This document shows positions 51,505-59,502 of a stretch of DNA of 64,000 bases, piece by piece. Under the pieces are notes generated by a model. It saw only the letters and a list, made by a program, of their open reading frames with translations, searched no databases and was not told the origin of the DNA. Position numbers and translations under genes: made by a program. The stretch comes from Gaiellasilicea sp963829845 (GTDB taxonomy: Bacteria > Actinomycetota > Thermoleophilia > Gaiellales > Gaiellaceae). The stretch covers positions 128,918-192,917 of the forward strand of contig CAWHKD010000021.1 in assembly GCA_963829845.1 (NCBI GenBank). Direction: 5' to 3'. The stretch's first letter is position 1. Each line of letters starts with the position of its first letter.

Positions 51505-52701
51505 TCAGTCCGGCAGCAAGGGCATCTCGATCCCTTCACCGCGGCCGACAAGCACCGCGCGCATGAGCGCCGCCGAGCCGAAGCGCTCGCGAACCTCGTC
51601 GACCGCCGCGTCGAGCGCGTCGTCGTTGCGACGGTCGAACGGCAGCATCAGCTGCACCGCCCCGTCGTTCTCGAGGTTGGCGACCGCGATCCCGACGAGC
51701 GTGACTCCGCGTTGCTGGATCATGGGCGTCGCGGCGGCGAGTAACCCCCGCGCGGTGGCGAGGATCGTGTGCGTCTGCGCCGTCGGCCGGGGCAGCGTGT
51801 GCGACCGCGTCGCCCGCGTGAAGTCGTCGAACCGCAGCCGGAGCACGACCGTCCGGCCGACCCGTCCGGCCCCCCGCAGTCGCCGCGTGACGCGGTCGAC
51901 GAGCCCGATTACGGCCGCGTCGAGCGCCTCCGATGAGGTCGGCGCCCGGCCGAGCGCGCGCTGCGACCCGATCGACCCGCGCCGGCGTCCGGTGCGCACC
52001 GGGCGCGGGTCGAGGTTGTGCGCAAGCGCGTGGAGGTGGCGCCCTGACGCGCGGCCGAGCATCGACACGAGCACGGACTCCGGCAGGAGCGCGACCTGCC
52101 GCACCTTCGCGATCCCGCGCGAGCGCAGCTTTGCTGCGGTGACCGGTCCGACGCCCCACAGGCGCTCGACCGGAAGCGGATGCAGGAACGCAAGCTCCTT
52201 GTCGGGCGGAACTACGAGCAGGCCGTCCGGTTTCGCGACCGCGCTCGCCACCTTGGCCAGGAACTTCGTCCTGGCGACACCGACCGTGATCGGCAAGCCG
52301 ACCCGCTCCAGCACGTCGCTGCGGAGGCGTTCTGCGATCTCGACCGGCGTCCCGAAGCCCCGTTCCATCCCTCGCACGTCGAGGAACGCCTCGTCGATCG
52401 AGAGGCCTTCGACGAGCGGCGTCGTCTCCTCGAACACCTCGAAGACGGCCTTGCTCGCCTCGACGTAGGCGGAGAAGCGCGGCTTGACGACGACGGCATG
52501 CGGGCAGAGCCGACGCGCCTGACGCTCGCTCATCGCTGTGCGGACGCCGAACGCCTTTGCCTCGTAGCTCGCAGCGAGCACCACGCCCCCGCCGACGAGC
52601 ACCGGCCGCCCCCGCAGGCTCCGCTCATCCCGCTGCTCGACCGACGCGAAGAACGCATCCAGGTCGGCGTGCAGGATCGTCGCCTGTCTCGACACGAACA
52701 T
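51505..52701 (-). CDS. dinB: DNA polymerase IV (Y-family translesion polymerase)
   Basis: 398 residues. The palm motifs ILHADLDAFFASVEQR (first metal Asp) and GLSIDEAFLDV (Asp-Glu) are intact, with VGVARTKFLAKVASA and RLWGVGPVTAAKL in the thumb/HhH region and a C-terminal little finger. It extends damaged or mismatched primers. A perfect SOS box lies across ATG 52701; GTG 52695 (MSRQATILHAD) is therefore a likely true start, with the box just upstream. Confidence 0.95.
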   Translation of the reverse strand: MFVSRQATILHADLDAFFASVEQRDERSLRGRPVLVGGGVVLAASYEAKAFGVRTAMSERQARRLCPHAVVVKPRFSAYVEASKAVFEVFEETTPLVEGLSIDEAFLDVRGMERGFGTPVEIAERLRSDVLERVGLPITVGVARTKFLAKVASAVAKPDGLLVVPPDKELAFLHPLPVERLWGVGPVTAAKLRSRGIAKVRQVALLPESVLVSMLGRASGRHLHALAHNLDPRPVRTGRRRGSIGSQRALGRAPTSSEALDAAVIGLVDRVTRRLRGAGRVGRTVVLRLRFDDFTRATRSHTLPRPTAQTHTILATARGLLAAATPMIQQRGVTLVGIAVANLENDGAVQLMLPFDRRNDDALDAAVDEVRERFGSAALMRAVLVGRGEGIEMPLLPD

Positions 52702-52708
52702 ATGTTCG
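52695..52708. promoter_or_regulatory. LexA/SOS box at the dinB start
   Basis: CGAACATATGTTCG is a perfect palindrome matching the Gram-positive SOS consensus CGAAC-N4-GTTCG. It overlaps the first possible dinB codon, so LexA would block initiation directly. The divergently placed sequence upstream belongs to the hydrolase 3' end. Confidence 0.8.
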
Positions 52709-52713
52709 CACAG

Positions 52714-53307
52714 TCAGAGCAGGCGCGACAACCATTCCTGCACCGCGTGCTGCACGGGCGTAGCGGCGCGGAGGCTGTGATTGCCCGGTACGGCGACAAC
52801 CGTGCGCAGCATCGACGGCGGCGGCATTCCGAAGGGATCTCGCTCGCCCTGGACGACGAGCATCGGTACGGCGACCCCGTCGAGCTCGGGCAGCCTGCTC
52901 GGAGCGGTCGGCCGTCCGGGCGGTCGAAGTGGGAACGCCAGGCAGACGACCCCGACGGCGTCGGTCGTGCCGGCCGTGCGGCAGGCGACGCGCGCGCCCG
53001 AGGATCGGCCGCCGACGATCAACGGCAGCCCGTTCAGCGTGTCGGCGCCCAGCTGTTCGACGGCCGCGACCCAGGCCGTGTCGAGCTGAGCCGCCGGTGC
53101 CGGCGAACGTCGCCCCGCGACGCGATACGGCTGTTCGATGAGAGCGACGGTGACGCCGGCGGCGAGCGCAGCCGCGGTGGCGGCGACGAGGTCGGGCGCC
53201 GTCACACCTCCCCCCGCTCCGTGCCCGAGCACGAGCGCCGCTCGCGGCTCGACGACCGGATGCAGATGGACATGCGCCCTCCCCTGCGGAGTATCGAGTT
53301 CGAGCAT
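52714..53307 (-). CDS. Alpha/beta hydrolase, dienelactone hydrolase/KANL3-Tex30-like
   Basis: 197 residues. GHGAGGGVTAPD forms the oxyanion loop, GGRSSGARVACR the nucleophile Ser elbow, VQGERDPFG the acid and VPGNHSLRA the His. No signal peptide. Substrate unknown. dinB follows in the same direction with a 12-nt gap but has its own SOS box. Confidence 0.85.
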   Translation of the reverse strand: MLELDTPQGRAHVHLHPVVEPRAALVLGHGAGGGVTAPDLVAATAAALAAGVTVALIEQPYRVAGRRSPAPAAQLDTAWVAAVEQLGADTLNGLPLIVGGRSSGARVACRTAGTTDAVGVVCLAFPLRPPGRPTAPSRLPELDGVAVPMLVVQGERDPFGMPPPSMLRTVVAVPGNHSLRAATPVQHAVQEWLSRLL

Positions 53308-53351
53308 TCCGCGGATACTCTGCCCTCTGTTCGAGGCTCGAGGGGGTTTAC

Positions 53352-55703
53352 GTGTTGCGGAGGCTGCTCATGCTCTGCGGCGGCCTGGCCGCTGCGGGGG
53401 CGATCGCGGGCTCGGCTGTTGCAGCCGACTCGACATCGACGCCGGTTCGATCGCTGACGCCGGCGGCGACGCAGCGGCTCTGGGACGAGCTCGTGCACCG
53501 TCCGCGCGTCCGCTCATTGCGAACTGCCGACTGCCGGCCGCTCCGGGCCGTCTTCTACGCGGCCACCGACTGGCTGAGGCTGACGACGAAGCTGGCCGCG
53601 ACGGCCTCACCGTGCGCGCAGTACTACATCTCCGTCCCGCCCCTTGTCTCCGACAAGTCGCAGCTGCGCGCGAACGAAGCGCAGCGAATTCGCGCGCTCG
53701 GGCCTGCCTTTCACGCTCTCGCCGAGATCAACGTCACCGGTTGGACGGCGTGGGTCGCCGCAACCGGCAGCTCCTGGTACGAGGCAGGCGTCGAGGCGCG
53801 GCGGCGGATGGCGTCCACGGGGTACGACGTCACTGCCGGCGACACCTGGGCGTTGAACGAGCTGTCCTCTGCGGTGCGCCAAGGCACCGGCAACGCGCGG
53901 GCCAACATGCGGGCTTTCCTCAACGGCCTCTACGACGGCGACGGTGCGCTTCCGGCGGCGCGAGGCACCGTGTTCATCGCCGGAATCGGACAGGCGACGG
54001 CCGATCTCTCCCTGTACCAGGCACGGCTGCAGGACTGGTACGAGGACGCCGGCTTCTGGCTCGACCTGAGCCGGTTCGCGAGCGACTGGTCGCAGGAGGT
54101 GTACGGCGACGTCCGTTACTACGCGATCGGGGGCGCTACTCCGGAGGCGCGGCGCGCCCTGCTCAACGAGTACCTCCAGCACCAGAGCACGCTCGCGGGA
54201 GTCGCCCCGATCTCGGCAGACGCTGCGCGAGGCTTCCTGACGGCCTCGTACAGCCCGCTCGCGAACGCGGCCTGGCGCTACGACGCTGCCTTCGGCTGGA
54301 CGGACGTCCCGGTCGAACTGATGCAGGACTACATCTCGGCTCAGACATACGCGATGCGCTCCGCCGGCAACAACCGCTTCGGCTACGCCTGGTCGCCGAA
54401 GAACCTCGCCGGAATCCCTACCGCTGACTTCAATGCCCAGACGGATGCGGTGCTCGTCCGGCTCGCGACTGCGATCGCCGACTCGGGCGACGTGCCCGAG
54501 GCGGCCTGCGGTCAGACCTGGTGCACCGGCAGCCTCGGCGGCGCGACCGCGACCACTGCCTGGCGCACGTTCGGGACCTGGCAGCCGTCCCGGCTCGCGT
54601 TCACCTCCCCGGAGCAGACGGTGGCGCCGGGAGCGGTTTCGACGCCGCTGACAGTCGAACTGCAGACGAATGCCGGCGCGGCGTACACAGCTGGGCTCCC
54701 GGTGACCGTCGCGCTCTCGTCGTCCTCATCCACTGCCGAGCTCTCGACGAGCCCGGGTGGACCGTGGTCCGCGACGCTCGCCGCGCCGATCGCCTCGGGC
54801 GCGAGCACCGCGAGTTTCTACTTCCGCGATGCTGTCACCGGCTCCACCACGATCACGGCAACCGCAGCCGGCAAAACAGCCGCCACGCAGACGGTCTCGG
54901 TTGGCTCGCCGCTGCCGCCGCCACAGACTTCGCCGCCTGCGTCGGGTGGCGGCGGGTCTGCTCCCGATCTTGCTGTGCAGGCAGGAGCGACGCCCGCCAG
55001 GCCGGCCGTCGGCGACACGATCACGTACGTCCTCACCGTCCGGAACCTCGGCGGGCCGGCGTCGCGCGCGTTCCTGACCGTCCAGCTTCCATCGCAGGTC
55101 GCGGCCGTCGCCAGCGCAACCGACCGAGGACCGGGCTGTAGCGGCGCGGCGACGCTCGCATGCGAGCTCGACTTCCTCTCCGGCGATCTCGTCGCGACCG
55201 TACGGATCAGCGTGGTCGTCCGCGAGGCTGGAACGCTGACGTTGACGGCCGTCTCCTCGGCCCAGCCGGGCGATATGCAGCCTGCGAACGACACCGCCCG
55301 TGTCGTGACGGTCGTCGCGTCGCCGCGGGCGGTCCGAACGCCCACGCTGGTCCGTCCAGCCCTTCGCGCTGTAAGGAGTCCTGCGCGAGTGACGAGGGCG
55401 CGCGGCGCTGCGACTCTGAATGTCCGCTTTTCGGTCGGCGGCGCCGCGCGGCTCGAGGCGCGCGTGACGCCGCTCCGCTCGACCCGCCCGCTGACGCTGC
55501 TCGCCGGAACGACGCTCGCGGCAACGCGCTTGACAAGGCCGCGACCGACGGCGACAGCACAGGTCTCGCGCGCCGCCGCCTACGTTTTCAGGGCACGGGT
55601 CGCCGCCTCCAAGCTGGTCCGGGGTCGCACGTACCTCGTCACGCTCACGGTGATCGACGCCGACGGTCTGCGACGTTCGCTGACGATCCGCGCCAAAGCC
55701 TGA
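53352..55703 (+). CDS. Large secreted multidomain protein with Ig-like and DUF11-type domains
   Basis: 783 residues. Signal peptide (MLRRLLMLCGGLAAAGAIAG), then a ~400-residue N-terminal domain that may be a glycoside-hydrolase-like fold (INVTGWTAWVAATGSSWYEA, NRFGYAWSPKNLAGIPTADF). An Ig-like strand-rich domain at ~430-545 (LAFTSPEQTVAPGAVSTPLT) is followed by a Gly-rich hinge. A DUF11-type repeat lies at ~560-665 (ARPAVGDTITYVLTVRNLGG) and a C-terminal beta domain at ~680-783. It is probably cell-surface or exported. No catalytic residues could be assigned. Confidence 0.8.
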   Translation: MLRRLLMLCGGLAAAGAIAGSAVAADSTSTPVRSLTPAATQRLWDELVHRPRVRSLRTADCRPLRAVFYAATDWLRLTTKLAATASPCAQYYISVPPLVSDKSQLRANEAQRIRALGPAFHALAEINVTGWTAWVAATGSSWYEAGVEARRRMASTGYDVTAGDTWALNELSSAVRQGTGNARANMRAFLNGLYDGDGALPAARGTVFIAGIGQATADLSLYQARLQDWYEDAGFWLDLSRFASDWSQEVYGDVRYYAIGGATPEARRALLNEYLQHQSTLAGVAPISADAARGFLTASYSPLANAAWRYDAAFGWTDVPVELMQDYISAQTYAMRSAGNNRFGYAWSPKNLAGIPTADFNAQTDAVLVRLATAIADSGDVPEAACGQTWCTGSLGGATATTAWRTFGTWQPSRLAFTSPEQTVAPGAVSTPLTVELQTNAGAAYTAGLPVTVALSSSSSTAELSTSPGGPWSATLAAPIASGASTASFYFRDAVTGSTTITATAAGKTAATQTVSVGSPLPPPQTSPPASGGGGSAPDLAVQAGATPARPAVGDTITYVLTVRNLGGPASRAFLTVQLPSQVAAVASATDRGPGCSGAATLACELDFLSGDLVATVRISVVVREAGTLTLTAVSSAQPGDMQPANDTARVVTVVASPRAVRTPTLVRPALRAVRSPARVTRARGAATLNVRFSVGGAARLEARVTPLRSTRPLTLLAGTTLAATRLTRPRPTATAQVSRAAAYVFRARVAASKLVRGRTYLVTLTVIDADGLRRSLTIRAKA

Positions 55704-55731
55704 CCGTCAGCGCATCGGCCAGAATGCCGGC

Positions 55732-56043
55732 ATGCGCGCGCAGCAGGAGCGGCTCTTCGTCGTCGACCGACCGGCGGGGCCGGAGTGGATGCCGGGCAAG
55801 GGTGCGCGCGAGCAGCCGCTCTGGCCCGAGCATGCTGCGTTCATGGACGACCTCTTCGAACGCGGCGTGATCGCGCTTGGCGGCCCATTTCTCGACGGCT
55901 CGGGAGCAATGCTCGTGATGCGCGTGGCCGACGAGGACACCGCACGAGAGCTCCTGGCGCCGGATCCGTGGTGCAGCAACGGCCACGACATTCAGGGCAT
56001 CGGCCGGATCCGGCCCTGGACGATCTTCCTCGACGGGCGCTGA
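55732..56043 (+). CDS. YCII-family protein
   Basis: 103 residues. LWPEHAAFMDDLFERGVIAL, GGPFLDGSGAMLVM and ELLAPDPWCSNG match YCII folds with the conserved His and Asp. Small stand-alone members are suspected isomerases or hydrolases. Confidence 0.85.
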   Translation: MRAQQERLFVVDRPAGPEWMPGKGAREQPLWPEHAAFMDDLFERGVIALGGPFLDGSGAMLVMRVADEDTARELLAPDPWCSNGHDIQGIGRIRPWTIFLDGR

Positions 56044-56064
56044 GCGGCCGGCGGCCGATCGACG

Positions 56065-56583
56065 ATGCCGAACGCGGTCGTCCTGGTCGAAGGCCCCAGC
56101 GACCGGATCGCGCTCGAGACGCTCGCCGCTCGGCGCGGCCGCGATCTCGCCGCGGAGAGCGTCACCGTCGTTGCGATCGGCGGCGCACAGGCGATCGAGC
56201 GGACCCTGCGGGGGTTGAGCGGCGTCCGCCTCGCAGGGCTCTACGACGTGGCCGAGGAGCATGACGTCCTGCGCGGGCTCGAGCGCGTCGGCCGCCGCGC
56301 CGACGGCTTCTTCGCGTGCGACCCCGACCTCGAGGGGGAACTCGTCCGCGCGCTCGGGACGGAGCGGATGCTCGCGCTCGTCGAGGAGCGAGGACAGCTC
56401 GGTGCGTTCACCACGTACCGCAAGCAGCCGGCGCAGCGGGCAAAGCCGCTCGACGCGCAGCTACACGGCTGGCTGCACAACTGGAAGATCCGCTACGCAG
56501 CGCCGCTCGTCGAGGCGCTCGAGCTCGACCGAGTGCCGCGGCCGCTCGAGCAGGTCCTTGCTTACGTCGCGAGCACCTGCTGA
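56065..56583 (+). CDS. TOPRIM-domain protein (OLD-type nucleotidyl transferase/hydrolase fold)
   Basis: 172 residues. VVLVEGPSDRIALETLA carries the TOPRIM Glu, and GLYDVAEEHDV and FFACDPDLEGELVRALG the DxD and following acids. No ATPase is attached, unlike OLD nucleases, so it may act alone. It overlaps the reductase gene end by 22 nt on the other strand. Confidence 0.8.
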   Translation: MPNAVVLVEGPSDRIALETLAARRGRDLAAESVTVVAIGGAQAIERTLRGLSGVRLAGLYDVAEEHDVLRGLERVGRRADGFFACDPDLEGELVRALGTERMLALVEERGQLGAFTTYRKQPAQRAKPLDAQLHGWLHNWKIRYAAPLVEALELDRVPRPLEQVLAYVASTC

Positions 56584-58250
56584 GGGCTCGCCTCGCGCAG
56601 GTACTGGTGGACGAGCGCAATCGACATGCTGCCCTCGCCGACGGCCGCGGCGACGCGCTTCACGAGGCCCGACCGGACGTCGCCGCACGCGAAGATGCCG
56701 GGAACGCTCGTCTCGAGCAGGTAGGGGTCACGTTCGAGCGCCCAGCGGCCGGTGTTGCGGAGGTCCGTGCCTGTGAGCACGTAGCCGTGCCGGTCGAGCG
56801 CAATCTCGGGCGGCAGCCAGGCGGTCTCAGCGTCGGCGCCGATGAAGATGAAGAGCCCGCCCGACTCGACCCGCATCGTCTCGGCGGTCGCCGAGTTGGC
56901 GATGTCGATCGCCTCCAGCGAGGCATCGCCGTGTGCTGCAACGACCTCGCTGTCGAACAGCACGTCGACGTTCGAGCGGGAAGCGAGCTGGTCGATCAGG
57001 TACCGGGACATGCTCTTGTCGAGATTGTCGCCGCGGCAGAGGATCGTCACGCTCTTCGCGTGGTTTGCGAAGAACATCGCTGCTTGCCCTGACGAGTTGC
57101 CGGCGCCCACGATGTGGATGTCCAGGCCGTGCGTCCCCGCCGCATCGCTCCGTGCCGCGCCGTAGGCGATCCCCTTGCCGGCAAGTCGCTCGAATCCGTC
57201 GAGTGACAGCCGACGCCACGCGACGCCGCAGGCGAGGATGATCGTCCGAGCGCGCAGGACGTCGCCACCGTCCAGGTGCACCTGGCGGGTCTCGGCGTCC
57301 AGCCGCGTGATCGTCCGGGTGACGAGGATCTCGGCGCCGAGTCGCCGTGCCTGCAGCAGCGCCCGGCTCGCCAGCTCGTCACCGGATACGCCCGACGGGA
57401 AGCCGAGATAGTTCTCGATCCGCGAGGAGGCACCGGCCTGGCCCCCCGGCGCCTCTCGCTCGATCACGATCGTGTGGAGGCCTTCCGATGCTCCGTAGAC
57501 GGCGGCGGCGAGCCCGGCCGGGCCTGCACCGACGATCACGGTGTCGTACTCCGCCGCCTCCGCCTCCGTCGCGAGGCCCAGCAGCTCGGCGATACGCCGC
57601 AGCTGCGGCCGAACGACGGTCTTGCCCCCGATCGCGCGGACCGCCGGCAGGTCTCCGTCCGCCGGCAGCGGGCCCTCCCACTGCTCGGCCGCATCGGAGG
57701 CATCCGGCCTCACCCACCGGAACGTGATCTGGTTGCGATCAAGGAACCGCCGCAACTCGGTGCACGAGGCATCCCACTGGTGCCCGACCACGACCGCCCG
57801 AGGCGGCGACGTCTCCGCCGCGAGTCCCTGCAGCCCCGCCGCACCGCTGATCCGGTTGCCCGCCAGCTTGCCGACCTCCCGGCCGAGATCCGGCACCGCG
57901 GCCGCGGCGGCGTGGTAGTCCTGCGGCTCGATCCGGATCACCCGCGACTTCTCGGCCGCGCGAAATCCGACCGGGAAGACCGTGCCGAGCGTGATCGGCA
58001 CCTCCCCGAAGATCTCGCCGACCTGCCGTTCGCCGACGACTCGCTCGATCCCGTCGGTCAGCTTGACCGCCTCGATCCTGCCCTCGAGCAGGCCGAAGAG
58101 CGCGCGCTCACTGCCCTCCGGGGCCGCATACTCGCCCGGGAGCAGGCTGACGTCGGCGGAGGCACGGGCGAGCCGCTCGCGCTCCGCGACGTCGAGAGCC
58201 GCGAAGACGGCGATCGCCGCGATGTCGTCTGCAGTGACCATCAGCGCCAA
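56562..58250 (-). CDS. Cyclic nucleotide-binding domain fused to thioredoxin reductase-like flavoprotein
   Basis: 562 residues: a CNB domain (~8-130, FGEVPITLGTVFPVGFRA), a thioredoxin-like linker (~150-235, CTELRRFLDRNQITFRWVRP), then a FAD/NAD(P)H domain (~240-550, VIVGAGPAGLAAAVYGASEG, IVGAGNSSGQAAMFFANHAK). The redox CxxC is replaced by GAAR in AYGAARSDAAG, so it cannot act as an ordinary thioredoxin reductase. FACGDVRSG closes the flavin site. The architecture is a known family with unclear electron acceptor. Confidence 0.9.
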   Translation of the reverse strand: MALMVTADDIAAIAVFAALDVAERERLARASADVSLLPGEYAAPEGSERALFGLLEGRIEAVKLTDGIERVVGERQVGEIFGEVPITLGTVFPVGFRAAEKSRVIRIEPQDYHAAAAAVPDLGREVGKLAGNRISGAAGLQGLAAETSPPRAVVVGHQWDASCTELRRFLDRNQITFRWVRPDASDAAEQWEGPLPADGDLPAVRAIGGKTVVRPQLRRIAELLGLATEAEAAEYDTVIVGAGPAGLAAAVYGASEGLHTIVIEREAPGGQAGASSRIENYLGFPSGVSGDELASRALLQARRLGAEILVTRTITRLDAETRQVHLDGGDVLRARTIILACGVAWRRLSLDGFERLAGKGIAYGAARSDAAGTHGLDIHIVGAGNSSGQAAMFFANHAKSVTILCRGDNLDKSMSRYLIDQLASRSNVDVLFDSEVVAAHGDASLEAIDIANSATAETMRVESGGLFIFIGADAETAWLPPEIALDRHGYVLTGTDLRNTGRWALERDPYLLETSVPGIFACGDVRSGLVKRVAAAVGEGSMSIALVHQYLREASPQQVLAT

Positions 58251-58335
58251 CGCTACTCACCCGGAGCACCTGTCGCACGGACGTGATCTCCTCGTCATCG
58301 GCTCGCGGCGATCGAGCGTGTGACGTCTCTAGACT

Positions 58336-58896
58336 GTGACGATGACGGAGTCTGCGTTCGAGCCGAGCGACGGCTCCGCCTTCGCTGTCGGCCTCCTCAA
58401 CACCTGGGACGAGCTCGAGCCGGATCCCGAATGCCTACGTGACGTCGGCTTCGTGCAGCGCCTCTTGACGCGGCACGGCTTCACGGACGCGGCCCGCGTC
58501 GCCCGCGAGCAGGACGTCGACTGGCTACGCGGCCTGCGGGAGCGGCTGTCGCGGGCATGGGATGCCGCGAACGAGGAGACGGCGGTCGCAGAGCTGAACA
58601 CGATTCTCGCTGGAGCGAGCGCTCAGCCATGGCTCGCGCGGGACGGGGGCACTGCGCAGTTCCGCTACGACCGCCCGGGCGCGTCGGTCCGGGAGTTCGC
58701 CGACGCGCTCGCCGCCCGCGGCCTGCTCGAGGAGATCGCCGACGGGCGCTGGCAGCGCTTCGGCCGCTGCGACGCCGGGCCGTGCCGCTGCGTCTTCATC
58801 GACCGGACCCGCAGCGGCGTGCGCCGGTACTGCTGCCGGCTCTGCGCCGACCGGGCCGCGCACCAGGCGTTCCGCCGTCGTACGACCCGTTCCTAA
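58336..58896 (+). CDS. CGNR zinc-finger regulator (ABATE domain)
   Basis: 186 residues. An N-terminal ABATE-type ligand-binding domain (~15-130, FAVGLLNTWDELEPDPECLR) is followed by the zinc finger RCDAGPCRCVFIDRTRSGVR and RYCCRLCADRAAHQAFRRR. The usual CGNR tetrad is changed to CRLC-ADR. The downstream gene is preceded by an inverted repeat that could be its operator. GTG 58336 and ATG 58342 are both possible starts. Confidence 0.88.
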   Translation: MTMTESAFEPSDGSAFAVGLLNTWDELEPDPECLRDVGFVQRLLTRHGFTDAARVAREQDVDWLRGLRERLSRAWDAANEETAVAELNTILAGASAQPWLARDGGTAQFRYDRPGASVREFADALAARGLLEEIADGRWQRFGRCDAGPCRCVFIDRTRSGVRRYCCRLCADRAAHQAFRRRTTRS

Positions 58897-58905
58897 CTTC
58901 GTCTC

Positions 58906-58938
58906 CGTCATATCGTCAATAGCCTTTGATATATGACG
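58906..58938. promoter_or_regulatory. Inverted repeat CGTCATAT-N17-ATATGACG upstream of a secreted-protein gene
   Basis: Perfect 8-bp arms separated by 17 nt sit 20 nt before the ATG at 58958 and directly after the CGNR gene. The position suggests an operator overlapping a promoter. Confidence 0.55.
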
Positions 58939-58957
58939 AACGGACGAAAGGAGCACC

Positions 58958-59452
58958 ATGCGATTCCTCGCCGCCGCCATCGCGGCCGCAGCCGTCCTCG
59001 CACCGGCGGCCCTCGCCGACGCGCCGGACACGCGCACGAGCATCGACTTCGACAGCACGCGCACGATCACCGTCTGCGGCTTCCCGGTCGTCATCCACTC
59101 GGAGGGTGTCTTCACGACCTGGAACTACTTGGACGAGAGCGGGAATATCGTCCGCCAGCGGCTTCACGTCGAGCGCGCGTTCACGGTCACGTGGTCGAAC
59201 CCGGCAAACGAGAAGTCGATCTCGTCCGTGCTCGGCGGGCCGGTCGTCAACGAGTTCGCGCCCGACGGCACCCAGACCCAGATCGTCGCCGGCCGTGAGC
59301 GGCTCTTCATCGCTCGCGGTGAGGGTCCCGTCGCGAGCCAGGTCGGCCGCATCGTCTTCGTCGTCGCGCCGGACGGGACGGAGACCGTGCCGTTCGTCGC
59401 GGGCCAGTGGGACCTCGACATCACCCCGGAGCTCTGCGCCTACCTCGCCTGA
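58958..59452 (+). CDS. Secreted hypothetical protein
   Basis: 164 residues from ATG 58958 with AAAGGAG 5 nt upstream. Signal peptide MRFLAAAIAAAAVLAPAALA, then a beta-rich domain: FDSTRTITVCGFPVVIHSEG, FTVTWSNPANEKSISSVLGG, VASQVGRIVFVVAPDGTETV. No family recognised. Confidence 0.8.
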   Translation: MRFLAAAIAAAAVLAPAALADAPDTRTSIDFDSTRTITVCGFPVVIHSEGVFTTWNYLDESGNIVRQRLHVERAFTVTWSNPANEKSISSVLGGPVVNEFAPDGTQTQIVAGRERLFIARGEGPVASQVGRIVFVVAPDGTETVPFVAGQWDLDITPELCAYLA

Positions 59453-59475
59453 CGAACCCCATTCGAAGTGAGCCG

Positions 59476-59502
59476 GCCGACCGGTCGTCTCGGCCGGTCG
59501 GC
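59476..59502. terminator. Bidirectional hairpin between secreted-protein and ABC permease genes
   Basis: 9-bp stem GCCGACCGG/CCGGTCGGC with a 9-nt loop between convergent genes, ending at the permease stop codon. No U-run. Confidence 0.6.
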
